DNA from: Croceitalea dokdonensis DOKDO 023
GTDB taxonomy: Bacteria > Bacteroidota > Bacteroidia > Flavobacteriales > Flavobacteriaceae
NCBI RefSeq assembly: GCF_001306415.1
Contig: NZ_LDJX01000005.1
Location: forward strand, 310,001 to 374,000
Direction of reading: 5' to 3'
DNA length: 64,000 nt
In this document: piece after piece, positions 9,370-19,646 of the stretch
Layout: each line of letters starts with the position of its first letter
Position numbering within the stretch: the first letter of the stretch is position 1
The notes under the pieces: generated by a model
Seen by the model: the letters and a program-made list of their open reading frames with translations, nothing else
The model's database searches: none
Told to the model about the DNA's origin: nothing
Translations under genes and position numbers: made by a program

Positions 9370-9762
9370 ATGGCAAAAGCAAATACAAAAACGGCGAAGA
9401 AGCGTAAAGTAATCGTAGATTCCACGGGTGAAGCCCACATTACTGCATCGTTTAACAATATTATTATTTCATTGACCAATAAAAAGGGAGACGTCATCTC
9501 TTGGTCCTCTGCTGGTAAGCAGGGTTTTAGGGGTTCAAAGAAAAACACACCTTATGCGGCCCAAGTAGCTGCGGAGGATTGTGCAAAAGTTGCGCATGAA
9601 GCCGGACTTAGAAAAGTTAAAGTCTTTGTAAAAGGTCCGGGTAATGGCAGGGAATCCGCTATAAGAACCATTCACAATTCTGGTATAGAAGTAACGGAAA
9701 TCATTGATGTTACTCCCATGCCACATAATGGATGCAGACCTCCTAAAAGAAGAAGGGTATAA
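9370..9762 (+). CDS. rpsK: 30S ribosomal protein S11
   Basis: S11 forms part of the platform near the E site. It has 130 residues. The N-terminal [20 protein letters not shown], central [20 protein letters not shown] and C-terminal [16 protein letters not shown] are all family signatures. The gene is followed by a 100-nt structured spacer. Confidence 0.98.
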   Translation: MAKANTKTAKKRKVIVDSTGEAHITASFNNIIISLTNKKGDVISWSSAGKQGFRGSKKNTPYAAQVAAEDCAKVAHEAGLRKVKVFVKGPGNGRESAIRTIHNSGIEVTEIIDVTPMPHNGCRPPKRRRV

Positions 9763-9862
9763 CTAATTAATAGCCCCACAAGGGAAATATTCACTCGGGA
9801 GTGAGCACTGATTATCGAAGGATAAGCCTTAATTCATAATCGCACTTCCATAAATTTTAAAG
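9763..9862 (+). promoter_or_regulatory. Candidate structured leader of rpsD (S4)
   Basis: This 100-nt untranslated gap lies in an otherwise compact operon. Visible pairing is TCACT (9791-9795) with AGTGA (9800-9804) around a 4-nt loop. A second element has GATTAT (9810-9815) pairing with ATAATC (9836-9841), enclosing AAGG (9818-9821) and CCTT (9827-9830). S4 is a known autoregulator, and candidate S4 leaders have been described in Bacteroidia. That this is one of them is inferred from position and fold only. Confidence 0.5.
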
Positions 9863-10468
9863 ATGGCAAGATATACAGGACCAACATCAAAAATCGCACG
9901 TAAGTTCGGAGAAGCGATCTTCGGAGACGACAAAGCGTTTGAAAAGAAAAATTATCCTCCAGGACAACACGGTAACAACCGCAGAAGGGGCAAAAAATCA
10001 GAGTATGCCGTCCAGTTAATGGAGAAGCAGAAAGCCAAGTATACCTACGGTATTCTGGAAAAGCAATTTAGGAACCTTTTTGCCAATGCAAAAAGAAAAG
10101 AAGGGGTAACTGGTGAAGTATTGCTTCAGCTATGTGAGTCCAGATTGGATAATGTGGTGTACAGAATGGGCATTGCCCCAACAAGACGTGGTGCGCGCCA
10201 ATTGGTATCCCATAGGCACATCACCGTTAATGGACAACTGGTAAACATTCCATCGTATTCCTTAAAAGCAGGTGATGTCGTAGGTGTGCGCGAGAAGTCA
10301 AAATCCGTACAGGCAATCAATGATTCCCTAGCAAACAACAGTAGTGTTTACGAGTGGATTACTTGGAATTCTGAAAAGAAAGAAGGCACGTTTGTCGCCG
10401 TACCGGAGAGATTGCAGATTCCTGAAAACATCAAAGAGCAGCTAATCGTCGAGTTATATTCTAAATAA
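9863..10468 (+). CDS. rpsD: 30S ribosomal protein S4
   Basis: S4 is a primary assembly protein of the 30S body and a translational autoregulator in other bacteria. It has 201 residues. It starts [19 protein letters not shown]. The region [20 protein letters not shown] lacks zinc-binding cysteines. The S4 RNA-binding domain runs at about residues 93-155 ([20 protein letters not shown]). The gene follows a structured spacer and precedes rpoA. Confidence 0.98.
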   Translation: MARYTGPTSKIARKFGEAIFGDDKAFEKKNYPPGQHGNNRRRGKKSEYAVQLMEKQKAKYTYGILEKQFRNLFANAKRKEGVTGEVLLQLCESRLDNVVYRMGIAPTRRGARQLVSHRHITVNGQLVNIPSYSLKAGDVVGVREKSKSVQAINDSLANNSSVYEWITWNSEKKEGTFVAVPERLQIPENIKEQLIVELYSK

Positions 10469-10487
10469 AAACAACACTGATCGAATT

Positions 10488-11480
10488 ATGGCATTACTAA
10501 ATTTTCAGAAGCCCGATAAAGTTATAATGATTGACTCAACAGATTTCGAGGGGAAATTTGAATTTCGTCCCTTGGAGCCTGGATATGGCCTTACCGTTGG
10601 TAATGCGCTTAGACGTGTATTGCTTTCATCATTGGAAGGTTTTGCAATCACTTCTGTGAGGATTGACGGTGTAGAGCATGAGTTTTCCGTGATACCTGGT
10701 GTTGTAGAAGATGTTACCGAGATGATTTTGAATCTCAAACAGGTTCGATTCAAACGACAGATTGACGATGTAGAAAGCGAAACCGTCTCTATTTCCGTTA
10801 GTGGAAAAAATCAGTTAACTGCAGGGGACTTCCAGAAGTTCATTTCAGGATATCAGGTTCTTAACCCAGACTTGGTTATTTGCAACATGGATGCCAAAGT
10901 AGCCATCAACCTAGAGGTGATTATTGAAAAAGGTCGTGGGTATGTTCCGGCAGAGGAAAATAAAAAATCCAACACACCTATTGGTACCATAGCGGTAGAC
11001 TCTGTCTATACCCCAATTAAAAATGTTAAGTACAGCATCGAAAATTTTAGGGTAGAGCAGAAAACGGATTATGAAAAATTGGTTTTTGAAATCGTTACCG
11101 ATGGTTCTATCCATCCAAAAGATGCACTTACGGAGGCAGCCAAAGTTTTGATTCACCATTTTATGTTGTTTTCGGATGAGCGAATCACCCTTGAGGCAGA
11201 TGAAATTGCCCAAACGGAAACCTACGATGAGGAATCATTGCACATGCGCCAACTTTTAAAGACCAAGCTGGTGGACATGGACCTTTCAGTAAGGGCTTTA
11301 AATTGTTTAAAGGCTGCTGAGGTGGATACGTTAGGAGATTTGGTGTCCTTTAACAAGAATGATTTAATGAAGTTCCGAAACTTTGGTAAAAAATCATTAA
11401 CGGAATTGGAGGAGCTCGTAATCAACAAAGGACTTCAATTTGGAATGGATTTGGCCAAATACAAATTGGATAAAGACTAA
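10488..11480 (+). CDS. rpoA: DNA-directed RNA polymerase alpha subunit
   Basis: The alpha subunit dimerises to nucleate RNA polymerase assembly, and its C-terminal domain contacts UP elements and activators. It has 330 residues. The N-terminal domain (about 1-235) has [20 protein letters not shown]. After a linker, the C-terminal helix-hairpin-helix domain (about 255-320) has [17 protein letters not shown] and [13 protein letters not shown]. It is placed between rpsD and rplQ as usual. Confidence 0.99.
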   Translation: MALLNFQKPDKVIMIDSTDFEGKFEFRPLEPGYGLTVGNALRRVLLSSLEGFAITSVRIDGVEHEFSVIPGVVEDVTEMILNLKQVRFKRQIDDVESETVSISVSGKNQLTAGDFQKFISGYQVLNPDLVICNMDAKVAINLEVIIEKGRGYVPAEENKKSNTPIGTIAVDSVYTPIKNVKYSIENFRVEQKTDYEKLVFEIVTDGSIHPKDALTEAAKVLIHHFMLFSDERITLEADEIAQTETYDEESLHMRQLLKTKLVDMDLSVRALNCLKAAEVDTLGDLVSFNKNDLMKFRNFGKKSLTELEELVINKGLQFGMDLAKYKLDKD

Positions 11481-11540
11481 TAATCATATTTTGCTCTCCC
11501 ACTGATGTGGGATTTGGAAGCAAGATGATAATACACAAAC

Positions 11541-12041
11541 ATGAGACACGGTAAAAAGAATAATCATTTAGGTCGTAAGGCCGCACACAGAAAGGCAATG
11601 TTAGCCAACATGGCCTGCTCTTTAATAGAGCATAAGAGAATTAATACCACAGTGGCCAAAGCAAAAGCATTAAAGCAGTTTGTAGAGCCTTTGATTACAA
11701 AATCAAAAGCGGCCAACAATCAAACAACGGAGAAAGGCACGCATAATAGGCGTATTGTATTTGCCAATTTGAGAAATAAATATGCGGTTACTGAGTTGTT
11801 TGGTGCGGTGTCGGAAAAAGTGGGTGATAGGCCTGGGGGCTATACCAGAATTATAAAACTAGGGAATAGACTAGGGGATAATGCGGATATGGCCATGATA
11901 GAGTTGGTAGATTTTAATGAAATCTACAATGCGGACAAGCCCAAGAAAAAGAATACAAGAAGAAGCAGGAGAGGCAAAGGGGCCAAGTCGGTAACACCGG
12001 CTCCAGCGACTGATGCAACGACAGATGATTCTGAAGAATAG
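11541..12041 (+). CDS. rplQ: 50S ribosomal protein L17 with C-terminal extension
   Basis: L17 lies near the exit tunnel. It has 166 residues, longer than the ~120 core. The core begins [20 protein letters not shown] and includes [19 protein letters not shown]. The last ~40 residues are a Lys/Arg then Thr/Ala/Pro-rich low-complexity tail, a form I associate with Bacteroidetes. It is the last gene of the ribosomal cluster. Confidence 0.97.
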   Translation: MRHGKKNNHLGRKAAHRKAMLANMACSLIEHKRINTTVAKAKALKQFVEPLITKSKAANNQTTEKGTHNRRIVFANLRNKYAVTELFGAVSEKVGDRPGGYTRIIKLGNRLGDNADMAMIELVDFNEIYNADKPKKKNTRRSRRGKGAKSVTPAPATDATTDDSEE

Positions 12042-12068
12042 GATGTTAATGATTAGTTTATAACAGTT

Positions 12069-12099
12069 AAAAGGATACGTTGAGGCGTATCCTTTTTTT
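12069..12099 (+). terminator. Rho-independent terminator after rplQ
   Basis: The arms AAAAGGATACG (12069-12079) and CGTATCCTTTT (12086-12096) are perfect, with a 6-nt loop and a T-run to 12099. It separates the ribosomal super-operon from carA. Confidence 0.9.
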
Positions 12100-12128
12100 A
12101 TGTTTTTTTGTGACATTATTAGTGAAGT

Positions 12129-13241
12129 ATGAAATACCAAGTAAGAAAAAAGGCCCTTATCCTTCTTGAAGATGGAACTATTTTTTATGGTAAGGCGGTG
12201 GGTGATAAAGAGGGCACCGCTTTTGGGGAGGTATGTTTTAATACGGGGATGACCGGCTATCAGGAAATATTCACGGACCCATCTTATTACGGGCAATTAA
12301 TGGTTGCCACTAATGCACATATTGGTAACTATGGGGCGCACTTGGACGAAGTGGAATCGGATTCCATTAAAATAGCAGGACTTATCGTAAAGAATTTTAG
12401 TTACAACTATTCTAGGCCTGATGCGGATTTTAGTTTGTTGGAATTTTTAGAGCAAAATAATTTGTTCGCCATTTCTGATGTGGATACAAGGGCCTTGGTA
12501 AGTTATATCCGGGACAATGGTGCCATGAATGCGGTCATTTCAACACGCGTGGATGAAATTGATGTTTTAAAGAAAGAGTTGACGCAAGTACCGAGTATGA
12601 AAGGTTTGGAGTTGGCGTCAAAAGTGTCCACCAAAGAGCCCTACGTCTATGGTGATGAGCAAGCTGAAATAAAAATTGCAGCACTTGATATTGGCATAAA
12701 AAAGAACATTCTAAGAAATTTGGCAAAACGTGGAGCATGCATTACCGTGTACCCTTTTAATGCCACTGCACAGGAGATGAACGCTTCTGATCCAGATGCT
12801 TATTTTATATCCAACGGACCTGGTGATCCAGAACCGCTTACAGAGGCCATAGAAACTACAAAACAACTTTTAAAGGAAAATAAGCCACTCTTTGGTATTT
12901 GTTTGGGGCATCAAGTCTTGGCCTTGGCCAACGGCATATCAACCTATAAAATGCACAATGGGCATAGGGGCATTAACCATCCCATTTTAAACATACTTAC
13001 GGGAAAGGGAGAAATTACATCCCAGAATCATGGTTTCGCCGTAAACAGGGAGGAAACTGAGGCACATCCAGATTTGGAAATTACCCATACCCATCTCAAT
13101 GATCAGACAGTGGCAGGTATCCGGATGAAGTATAGAAACGTATTTTCAGTACAATACCACCCAGAGGCCAGTCCTGGGCCACATGATGCGGACTATTTGT
13201 TCGATCAGTTTTTTGAAGCCATTAAAGCCAGCCTCAACTAA
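12129..13241 (+). CDS. carA: Carbamoyl-phosphate synthase small subunit
   Basis: Glutamine amidotransferase subunit that supplies ammonia to CarB for carbamoyl phosphate (pyrimidine and arginine synthesis). It has 370 residues. The N-terminal CPSase_sm_chain domain (about 1-140) includes NTGMTGYQEIFTDPSY. The class I glutaminase domain has the catalytic triad Cys258 (FGICLGHQ), His344 and Glu346 (YHPEASPGPHD). carB is not in the window. The order rplQ-carA-eno is familiar from Flavobacteriia. Confidence 0.97.
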   Translation: MKYQVRKKALILLEDGTIFYGKAVGDKEGTAFGEVCFNTGMTGYQEIFTDPSYYGQLMVATNAHIGNYGAHLDEVESDSIKIAGLIVKNFSYNYSRPDADFSLLEFLEQNNLFAISDVDTRALVSYIRDNGAMNAVISTRVDEIDVLKKELTQVPSMKGLELASKVSTKEPYVYGDEQAEIKIAALDIGIKKNILRNLAKRGACITVYPFNATAQEMNASDPDAYFISNGPGDPEPLTEAIETTKQLLKENKPLFGICLGHQVLALANGISTYKMHNGHRGINHPILNILTGKGEITSQNHGFAVNREETEAHPDLEITHTHLNDQTVAGIRMKYRNVFSVQYHPEASPGPHDADYLFDQFFEAIKASLN

Positions 13242-13254
13242 AACGTTGTCGTAA

Positions 13255-14649
<1,395 letters not shown>

Positions 14650-14673
14650 AAAACTGCTGATACAAGATTCAAT

Positions 14674-14707
14674 AAAAGCCTTTCCTTAAACCGAAAGGCT
14701 TTTTTTT
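14674..14707 (+). terminator. Rho-independent terminator after eno
   Basis: AAAAGCCTTTC (14674-14684) and GAAAGGCTTTT (14693-14703) form a perfect 11-bp stem with an 8-nt loop and a following T-run. Confidence 0.9.
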
Positions 14708-14745
14708 GCAAGCTTTTCAACGTATATTATCACAAAATTTTTTTC

Positions 14746-16284
14746 ATGAATACTTTTTTGTTTGCTGCCGCGGAAAATGATGCCATTGCCAATTGTAAGG
14801 CAGGCGGTATGGGGGATGTGGTACGTGATGTGCCAAGGCAGATTGCCGAGCGTGGTGATAAGGCGCATGTAGTGGTGCCTTCCTACGGAAGACTGCACCA
14901 AGGCGGGGAACTAAAAGCAGTGCTAAATTTTGAACTTAGGAATACCCTATATACCGCGGAGGTATATGAAGTGGAACCTAAGAAACCTATAAGTAATATT
15001 CACCACTATGTAATTCACCATCCAGAGATTCAAGCGGGGGGTATTGCCCATATTTATCATGATGATCCGGAGGAACCTTTTTTTACGGATGCCATTAAGT
15101 ATTTCATTTTTTGTACCGCTACCGCTGAGGCTATAAAACAAAACTTGTTTGGGGATTTGGATGTGGTTCACCTTCATGATTGGCACAGCAGTCTGCTGCT
15201 GTTTTTAAGGGAATATGATTTAAGGTATGAAAAGTTACGCAAGTTACGGTTCGTCTACAGTATCCATAACTTGGCGATCCAAGGTATCCGCCCTTTTGAA
15301 AACAATTACTCTTCCTTGGCCAATTGGTTCCCCAAGTTGCGTTATGACAAAGAGACCTTGCTGGATAAACGGTACCCGGACTGTATTAACTTAATGGCGG
15401 TTGGTATCCGGTTTGCAGATGCGGTACATACGGTTTCACCTTCTTACAAACAAGATGTGATGAAACCTAGCTCCCCGCCAGAATTTATTGGTGGCGAGGG
15501 ATTGGAGCAGGATTTGGTCCAGGCCAATGCAGAAGGCAGACTCGTGGGTATCTTGAATGGTTGTAACTATAAAAATATCAATACAGAGGCTAAGGGGGAG
15601 ATTTATAGGAATACCGTTAAGGCGCTATTTAAATGGCTGCAGGAGGAATCAAAAAAGTATAAGGCGGATTTTTTAGCGCATACTGGAGAAAAAATCATGC
15701 GTTATGTAGGACGAAACAAACCAAAATTTATAGTGTCCAGTGTGGCTAGACTAACGGAGCAAAAGTTCTATTTCTTTAAACGCTCTCCGGAAGCTTTTGT
15801 ACAAATCCTAAAGAAATTGGACAAGGTAGAAGGCATTTTTATCCTTTTGGGTACCGGGGCACCAGAATATGAGGAGCTTTTTAGAAGGATGAGCTACGAG
15901 CATAAAAACTTTATATTCACCAACGGACAATCAGAAAATCTTATTGATTCCATGTATTTGGAGTCCGACCTATATTTTATGCCCAGTTTATTTGAGCCTT
16001 GTGGTATAAGCCAAATGCTATCTATGCGCAATGGCAATCCCTGTTTGGTGCACCATACAGGTGGACTTATAGATACCGTAAAGCATTTGGAAACGGGTTT
16101 TGGTTTTACGGGGGATACGTACGATGCTAAAATTCAAAACATGCTGGATACTTTTGATTTGGCATTGGACATTTTTCAAAATGACAAACCCCAATGGAAG
16201 AGAATCCAAACCAACGCGAAAAAGGCAAGATTTACTTGGAAAAAGTCTGTGGATGCCTATTATTCCCGTTTATACAAGCTTTAG
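14746..16284 (+). CDS. Glycogen/starch synthase family glycosyltransferase (GT5-like)
   Basis: Probable ADP/UDP-glucose-dependent glucan synthase of the GT5 family, elongating alpha-1,4-glucan. It has 512 residues. The N-terminal nucleotide-sugar loop is KAGGMGDVVRDVP (residues 18-30, K-x-G-G). DVVHLHDWHSSLL and VYSIHNLAIQG are typical GT5 motifs. The C-terminal Rossmann domain has FEPCGISQ at residue 416 and HHTGGLIDTV. No branching or phosphorylase gene is adjacent. It lies between eno and gltA, each unit with its own terminator or promoter signals. A strict glgA symbol is withheld because the N-terminus is divergent. Confidence 0.88.
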   Translation: MNTFLFAAAENDAIANCKAGGMGDVVRDVPRQIAERGDKAHVVVPSYGRLHQGGELKAVLNFELRNTLYTAEVYEVEPKKPISNIHHYVIHHPEIQAGGIAHIYHDDPEEPFFTDAIKYFIFCTATAEAIKQNLFGDLDVVHLHDWHSSLLLFLREYDLRYEKLRKLRFVYSIHNLAIQGIRPFENNYSSLANWFPKLRYDKETLLDKRYPDCINLMAVGIRFADAVHTVSPSYKQDVMKPSSPPEFIGGEGLEQDLVQANAEGRLVGILNGCNYKNINTEAKGEIYRNTVKALFKWLQEESKKYKADFLAHTGEKIMRYVGRNKPKFIVSSVARLTEQKFYFFKRSPEAFVQILKKLDKVEGIFILLGTGAPEYEELFRRMSYEHKNFIFTNGQSENLIDSMYLESDLYFMPSLFEPCGISQMLSMRNGNPCLVHHTGGLIDTVKHLETGFGFTGDTYDAKIQNMLDTFDLALDIFQNDKPQWKRIQTNAKKARFTWKKSVDAYYSRLYKL

Positions 16285-16334
16285 CACGCTTTGGTTTTAC
16301 CGTGTTAAGAATAATCCAAATTTGTGTTTCTGGA

Positions 16335-16365
16335 TTGTTAATGCCTTGTGTTTTTCGTAAATTGC
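16335..16365 (+). promoter_or_regulatory. Candidate promoter for gltA
   Basis: TTG (16335-16337) and TAAATTGC (16358-16365; one mismatch to TAnnTTTG) are separated by 20 nt and lie 32 nt before the gltA ATG. Confidence 0.5.
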
Positions 16366-16397
16366 CCCATTAAATTTAACATTTTAGTATAAGATAC

Positions 16398-17681
16398 ATG
16401 GCGAAGACTGCAACATTGAATTTTGATGGTAACACATATGAATTTCCGGTAATCAAAGGAACGGAAAATGAATTGGCAATTGATATTAAAACCTTACGTT
16501 CTTCCAGTGGCATAGTGACCATTGACCCAGGTTTTAAAAATACCGGTTCTTGTGAAAGTGCCATCACTTTTTTGGACGGTGAAAAGGGCATCTTGCGCTA
16601 CCGAGGCTACTCCATTGAAGAGCTTGCAGAAAAGGCCGATTTTTTAGAGGTGGCCTATTTGTTGATATTTGGTGAATTGCCCAACCAGGAACAATTGACC
16701 TCCTTCCACAATGATATTAAGGAAGAGTCCCAAGTGGACGAGGAAATGAAAAAGATTTTGGATGGATTTCCAAAATCTGCACATCCCATGGGTGTTCTTT
16801 CTTCTTTGACGAGTGCGTTGGTGGCCTTTAACCCTACATCCGTAGACGTTTCCTCGGAAAAGGCAATGTACCACTCCATTGTTAGGATTTTGGCAAAGTT
16901 TCCTGTCTTGGTAGCTTGGACCTTGCGCAAGAAAAAAGGTCTTCCATTAGATTATGGGGACGATACTCTGGGTTATGTAGAGAACATCCATAAAATGATG
17001 TTTAAAAAACCGAACCAAGAGTATAAAAAGGATACCATAGCTATTGATGCCTTGGACAAGCTGCTTATCCTGCATGCAGACCACGAGCAGAATTGTTCAA
17101 CTTCTACGGTGCGTATCGTGGGATCATCACATGCGGGCTTGTTTGCCTCGCTCTCCGCAGGTATATCGGCATTGTGGGGACCGCTGCATGGTGGTGCCAA
17201 CCAAGCGGTATTGGAAATGTTGGAGGCCATTGAAGCGGATGGTGGGGATACAAAGAAATATATGGCCAAAGCTAAGGATAAAGAAGACCCCTTTAGATTG
17301 ATGGGCTTTGGACATCGGGTTTACAAAAACTTTGACCCAAGGGCAAAAATCATTAAAAAATCTGCAGACGAGGTACTCGGTAGTTTAGGTATTGAAGATC
17401 CCATTTTGGATATTGCCAAAGGATTGGAAAAGGAGGCCTTGGAAGATGAGTATTTTGTAAAAAGAAAACTGTATCCCAACGTGGATTTTTATTCAGGAAT
17501 CATTTACCGGGCCTTGGGAATACCTACGGAAATGTTTACGGTCATGTTTGCTTTGGGCAGGTTGCCCGGATGGATTGCACAGTGGCGGGAAATGCGTTTA
17601 AAAGGAGAGCCTATAGGCAGACCACGCCAAGTGTATATCGGAGAAAATCTTCGCTCATTCGTCGAAGTGGATAAAAGGTAG
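16398..17681 (+). CDS. gltA: Citrate synthase
   Basis: Condenses acetyl-CoA and oxaloacetate at the entry of the TCA cycle. It has 427 residues, the hexameric type II length. Catalytic residues visible are His264 (LWGPLHGGANQA), His306 (GFGHRVYKNFDPR) and Asp363 (YPNVDFYSG). The N-terminal beta domain (FDGNTYEFPVIKGTEN) and ILRYRGYSIEEL are also typical. It has its own promoter-like region and terminator. Confidence 0.98.
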   Translation: MAKTATLNFDGNTYEFPVIKGTENELAIDIKTLRSSSGIVTIDPGFKNTGSCESAITFLDGEKGILRYRGYSIEELAEKADFLEVAYLLIFGELPNQEQLTSFHNDIKEESQVDEEMKKILDGFPKSAHPMGVLSSLTSALVAFNPTSVDVSSEKAMYHSIVRILAKFPVLVAWTLRKKKGLPLDYGDDTLGYVENIHKMMFKKPNQEYKKDTIAIDALDKLLILHADHEQNCSTSTVRIVGSSHAGLFASLSAGISALWGPLHGGANQAVLEMLEAIEADGGDTKKYMAKAKDKEDPFRLMGFGHRVYKNFDPRAKIIKKSADEVLGSLGIEDPILDIAKGLEKEALEDEYFVKRKLYPNVDFYSGIIYRALGIPTEMFTVMFALGRLPGWIAQWREMRLKGEPIGRPRQVYIGENLRSFVEVDKR

Positions 17682-17705
17682 ATTGCTACCTTATAAAAAA
17701 ACAAT

Positions 17706-17737
17706 AAAGCTCTTTTATTTATAAAAGGGCTTTTTTT
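17706..17737 (+). terminator. Rho-independent terminator after gltA
   Basis: An AT-rich hairpin, AAAGCTCTTTTAT against ATAAAAGGGCTTT with one G-T type mismatch, is followed by a T-run. Confidence 0.8.
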
Positions 17738-17756
17738 ATGAACAAAAACCGCTACT

Positions 17757-18686
17757 ATGCTTCAACTAAACATTAAAGACGAGACAGCTCCCTTAAAAGC
17801 AGTTGTTTTGGGAACCGCCCAAAGTTGTGGTCCTGTTCCCAAGGCCCATAAGGCCTATGATCCCAAGTCATTGGAACACATTTTGGCGGGCACCTATCCA
17901 AAAGAGGCAGATATGGTCCGTGAAATGGAGGCGTTTGCAATAGTTTTTGAAAAATATAAGGTTAAGGTCTACCGTCCCAAAGTGTTGGAAAACGTAAACC
18001 AGATTTTTTCTAGGGACATTGCTTTTGTGATAGAGGATACCCTGATACATGCCAATATTTTACCGGACAGGGAGGAGGAGTTCCAAGCTATTTTACATGT
18101 GATAGCGCAGATAGATGCCAATAAGATCGTGTACCCGCCCAAAGAGGTTCATGTAGAGGGAGGAGACGTAATGCCGTGGAAAGACTATATTTTTGTGGGA
18201 ACCTATACCGCTGCAGATTATCCTGATTTTATCACCGCTAGAACCAATAAAGCGGCCGTGGATTTTTTAGCTAATCAATTTCCTCAAAAAAAAGTAAAGT
18301 CCTTTGAGCTGCGCAAGTCCAATACGGATGCCAAAGCCAATGCGCTGCATTTGGACTGTTGTTTCCAACCCATTGGCAAGGATAAGGCCATTTTGCATAA
18401 AAATGGATTTTTGGTGGAGGAGGAGTATGAGTGGTTGGTAAGCTTTTTTGGAAAAGAAAACATCTTTGAAATCAGTGCGGACGAGATGTACCAGATGTAC
18501 AGTAATGTTTTTTCAATTTCTCCGCAGGTCGTGGTTTCGGAAAAGGGATTTACCCGGTTGAACAGTTGGTTACGTGAGCAAGGGTTTACCGTTGAGGAAA
18601 TTCCTTATGCAGAAATAGCCAAGCAGGAGGGCTTGTTAAGATGCAGTACCTTGCCCTTGATCAGGGACTACGGACCAATTAAATAA
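17757..18686 (+). CDS. Amidinotransferase-fold hydrolase (dimethylarginine dimethylaminohydrolase / arginine deiminase-like)
   Basis: Member of the guanidino-group modifying superfamily (DDAH, arginine deiminase, amidinotransferase). It has 309 residues. The visible active-site elements are an acidic motif HVEGGDVMPW, a His in ANALHLDCCF and the C-terminal nucleophilic Cys in LLRCSTLPLIRDYGP. SRDIAFVIEDTLI also matches the fold. The substrate cannot be fixed from sequence. It lies 27 nt upstream of ctlX on the same strand, so the two may act on arginine, methylarginine or citrulline together. Confidence 0.82.
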   Translation: MLQLNIKDETAPLKAVVLGTAQSCGPVPKAHKAYDPKSLEHILAGTYPKEADMVREMEAFAIVFEKYKVKVYRPKVLENVNQIFSRDIAFVIEDTLIHANILPDREEEFQAILHVIAQIDANKIVYPPKEVHVEGGDVMPWKDYIFVGTYTAADYPDFITARTNKAAVDFLANQFPQKKVKSFELRKSNTDAKANALHLDCCFQPIGKDKAILHKNGFLVEEEYEWLVSFFGKENIFEISADEMYQMYSNVFSISPQVVVSEKGFTRLNSWLREQGFTVEEIPYAEIAKQEGLLRCSTLPLIRDYGPIK

Positions 18687-18713
18687 ATACCAAAGCTGAT
18701 TAGTAACTACACC

Positions 18714-19643
18714 ATGCAAATTACCAATACCATATTAATGATCAGGCCGGTTGCCTTTAGAAAGAACGAGGAGACTGCCGTTAACAATTATTTTCAGGAA
18801 GATATTGCCGTTAAGGACAATACCATCAATATCAGGGCACAAAATGAATTTGATGCCTTTGTAAAGGTGTTGCGCGAGCACGGAGTCCATGTCATTGTCA
18901 TGGAAGACAATGAGAAGGCAGATACCCCAGATTCTATTTTTCCCAACAACTGGGTTTCTTTTCATGATAGTGGAACAGTGGTAATTTATCCAATGTTTGC
19001 CGAGAATAGGAGACGGGAGCGTCGTGAAGACGTTTTTGATACATTGGAGAAACAGGGTTTTAGGATTGATCATATCGTAGATTATACCAGTGCTGAAAAA
19101 GAAGGGGTCTTTTTGGAAGGAACGGGAAGTATTTTAAAGGACCGTGTGAACCAAAAGGCCTATTGCGCATTGTCCGAACGTGCACATGAATCCTTGTTTA
19201 TAGAGTTTTGTGAGGATTTTGATTGCTTTCCCGTGATTTTCACTGCGTACCAGACGGTAAATGGGAAACGGTTGCCCATCTATCACACCAACGTTATGAT
19301 GGCCATGGCGGAAACGTTTGCGGTGATTTGTTTAAATACCATTGATGACAAAAAGGAGCGAAAGAATGTGGTGAACCATTTAAAAAACGACGGTAAGCAA
19401 ATCATAGAAATCACAGAAACCCAGATGCATCAGTTTGCTGGTAACATGTTACAGGTTCTTGGGAGGGATGGCCAACGTTTTATGGTCATGAGTTCTGCCG
19501 CCTTTAAAAGTTTACGGCCAGACCAGATACAGGCAATACAAGCGCATTGTGACATTATACATAGTCCTTTGGACACTATAGAAACCTGTGGGGGCGGCAG
19601 CGCCCGTTGCATGATGGCAGAGGTTTTTTTGCCAAAGGCCTAG
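18714..19643 (+). CDS. ctlX: CtlX-type arginine deiminase-related / citrulline utilization hydrolase
   Basis: Second member of the amidinotransferase-fold superfamily in a row, with 309 residues. It starts MQITNTILMIRPVAFRKNEET, characteristic of the CtlX family. The motifs are SIFPNNWVSFHDSG, FLEGTGSILKDR, YHTNVMMAMAE and the C-terminal Cys loop ETCGGGSARCMMAEVF. CtlX is named from a role in citrulline use, and catabolism of citrulline is the expected but unproven role here. Sequence identity to the preceding gene looks low, so they are not recent duplicates. Confidence 0.87.
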   Translation: MQITNTILMIRPVAFRKNEETAVNNYFQEDIAVKDNTINIRAQNEFDAFVKVLREHGVHVIVMEDNEKADTPDSIFPNNWVSFHDSGTVVIYPMFAENRRRERREDVFDTLEKQGFRIDHIVDYTSAEKEGVFLEGTGSILKDRVNQKAYCALSERAHESLFIEFCEDFDCFPVIFTAYQTVNGKRLPIYHTNVMMAMAETFAVICLNTIDDKKERKNVVNHLKNDGKQIIEITETQMHQFAGNMLQVLGRDGQRFMVMSSAAFKSLRPDQIQAIQAHCDIIHSPLDTIETCGGGSARCMMAEVFLPKA

Positions 19644-19646
19644 GCA

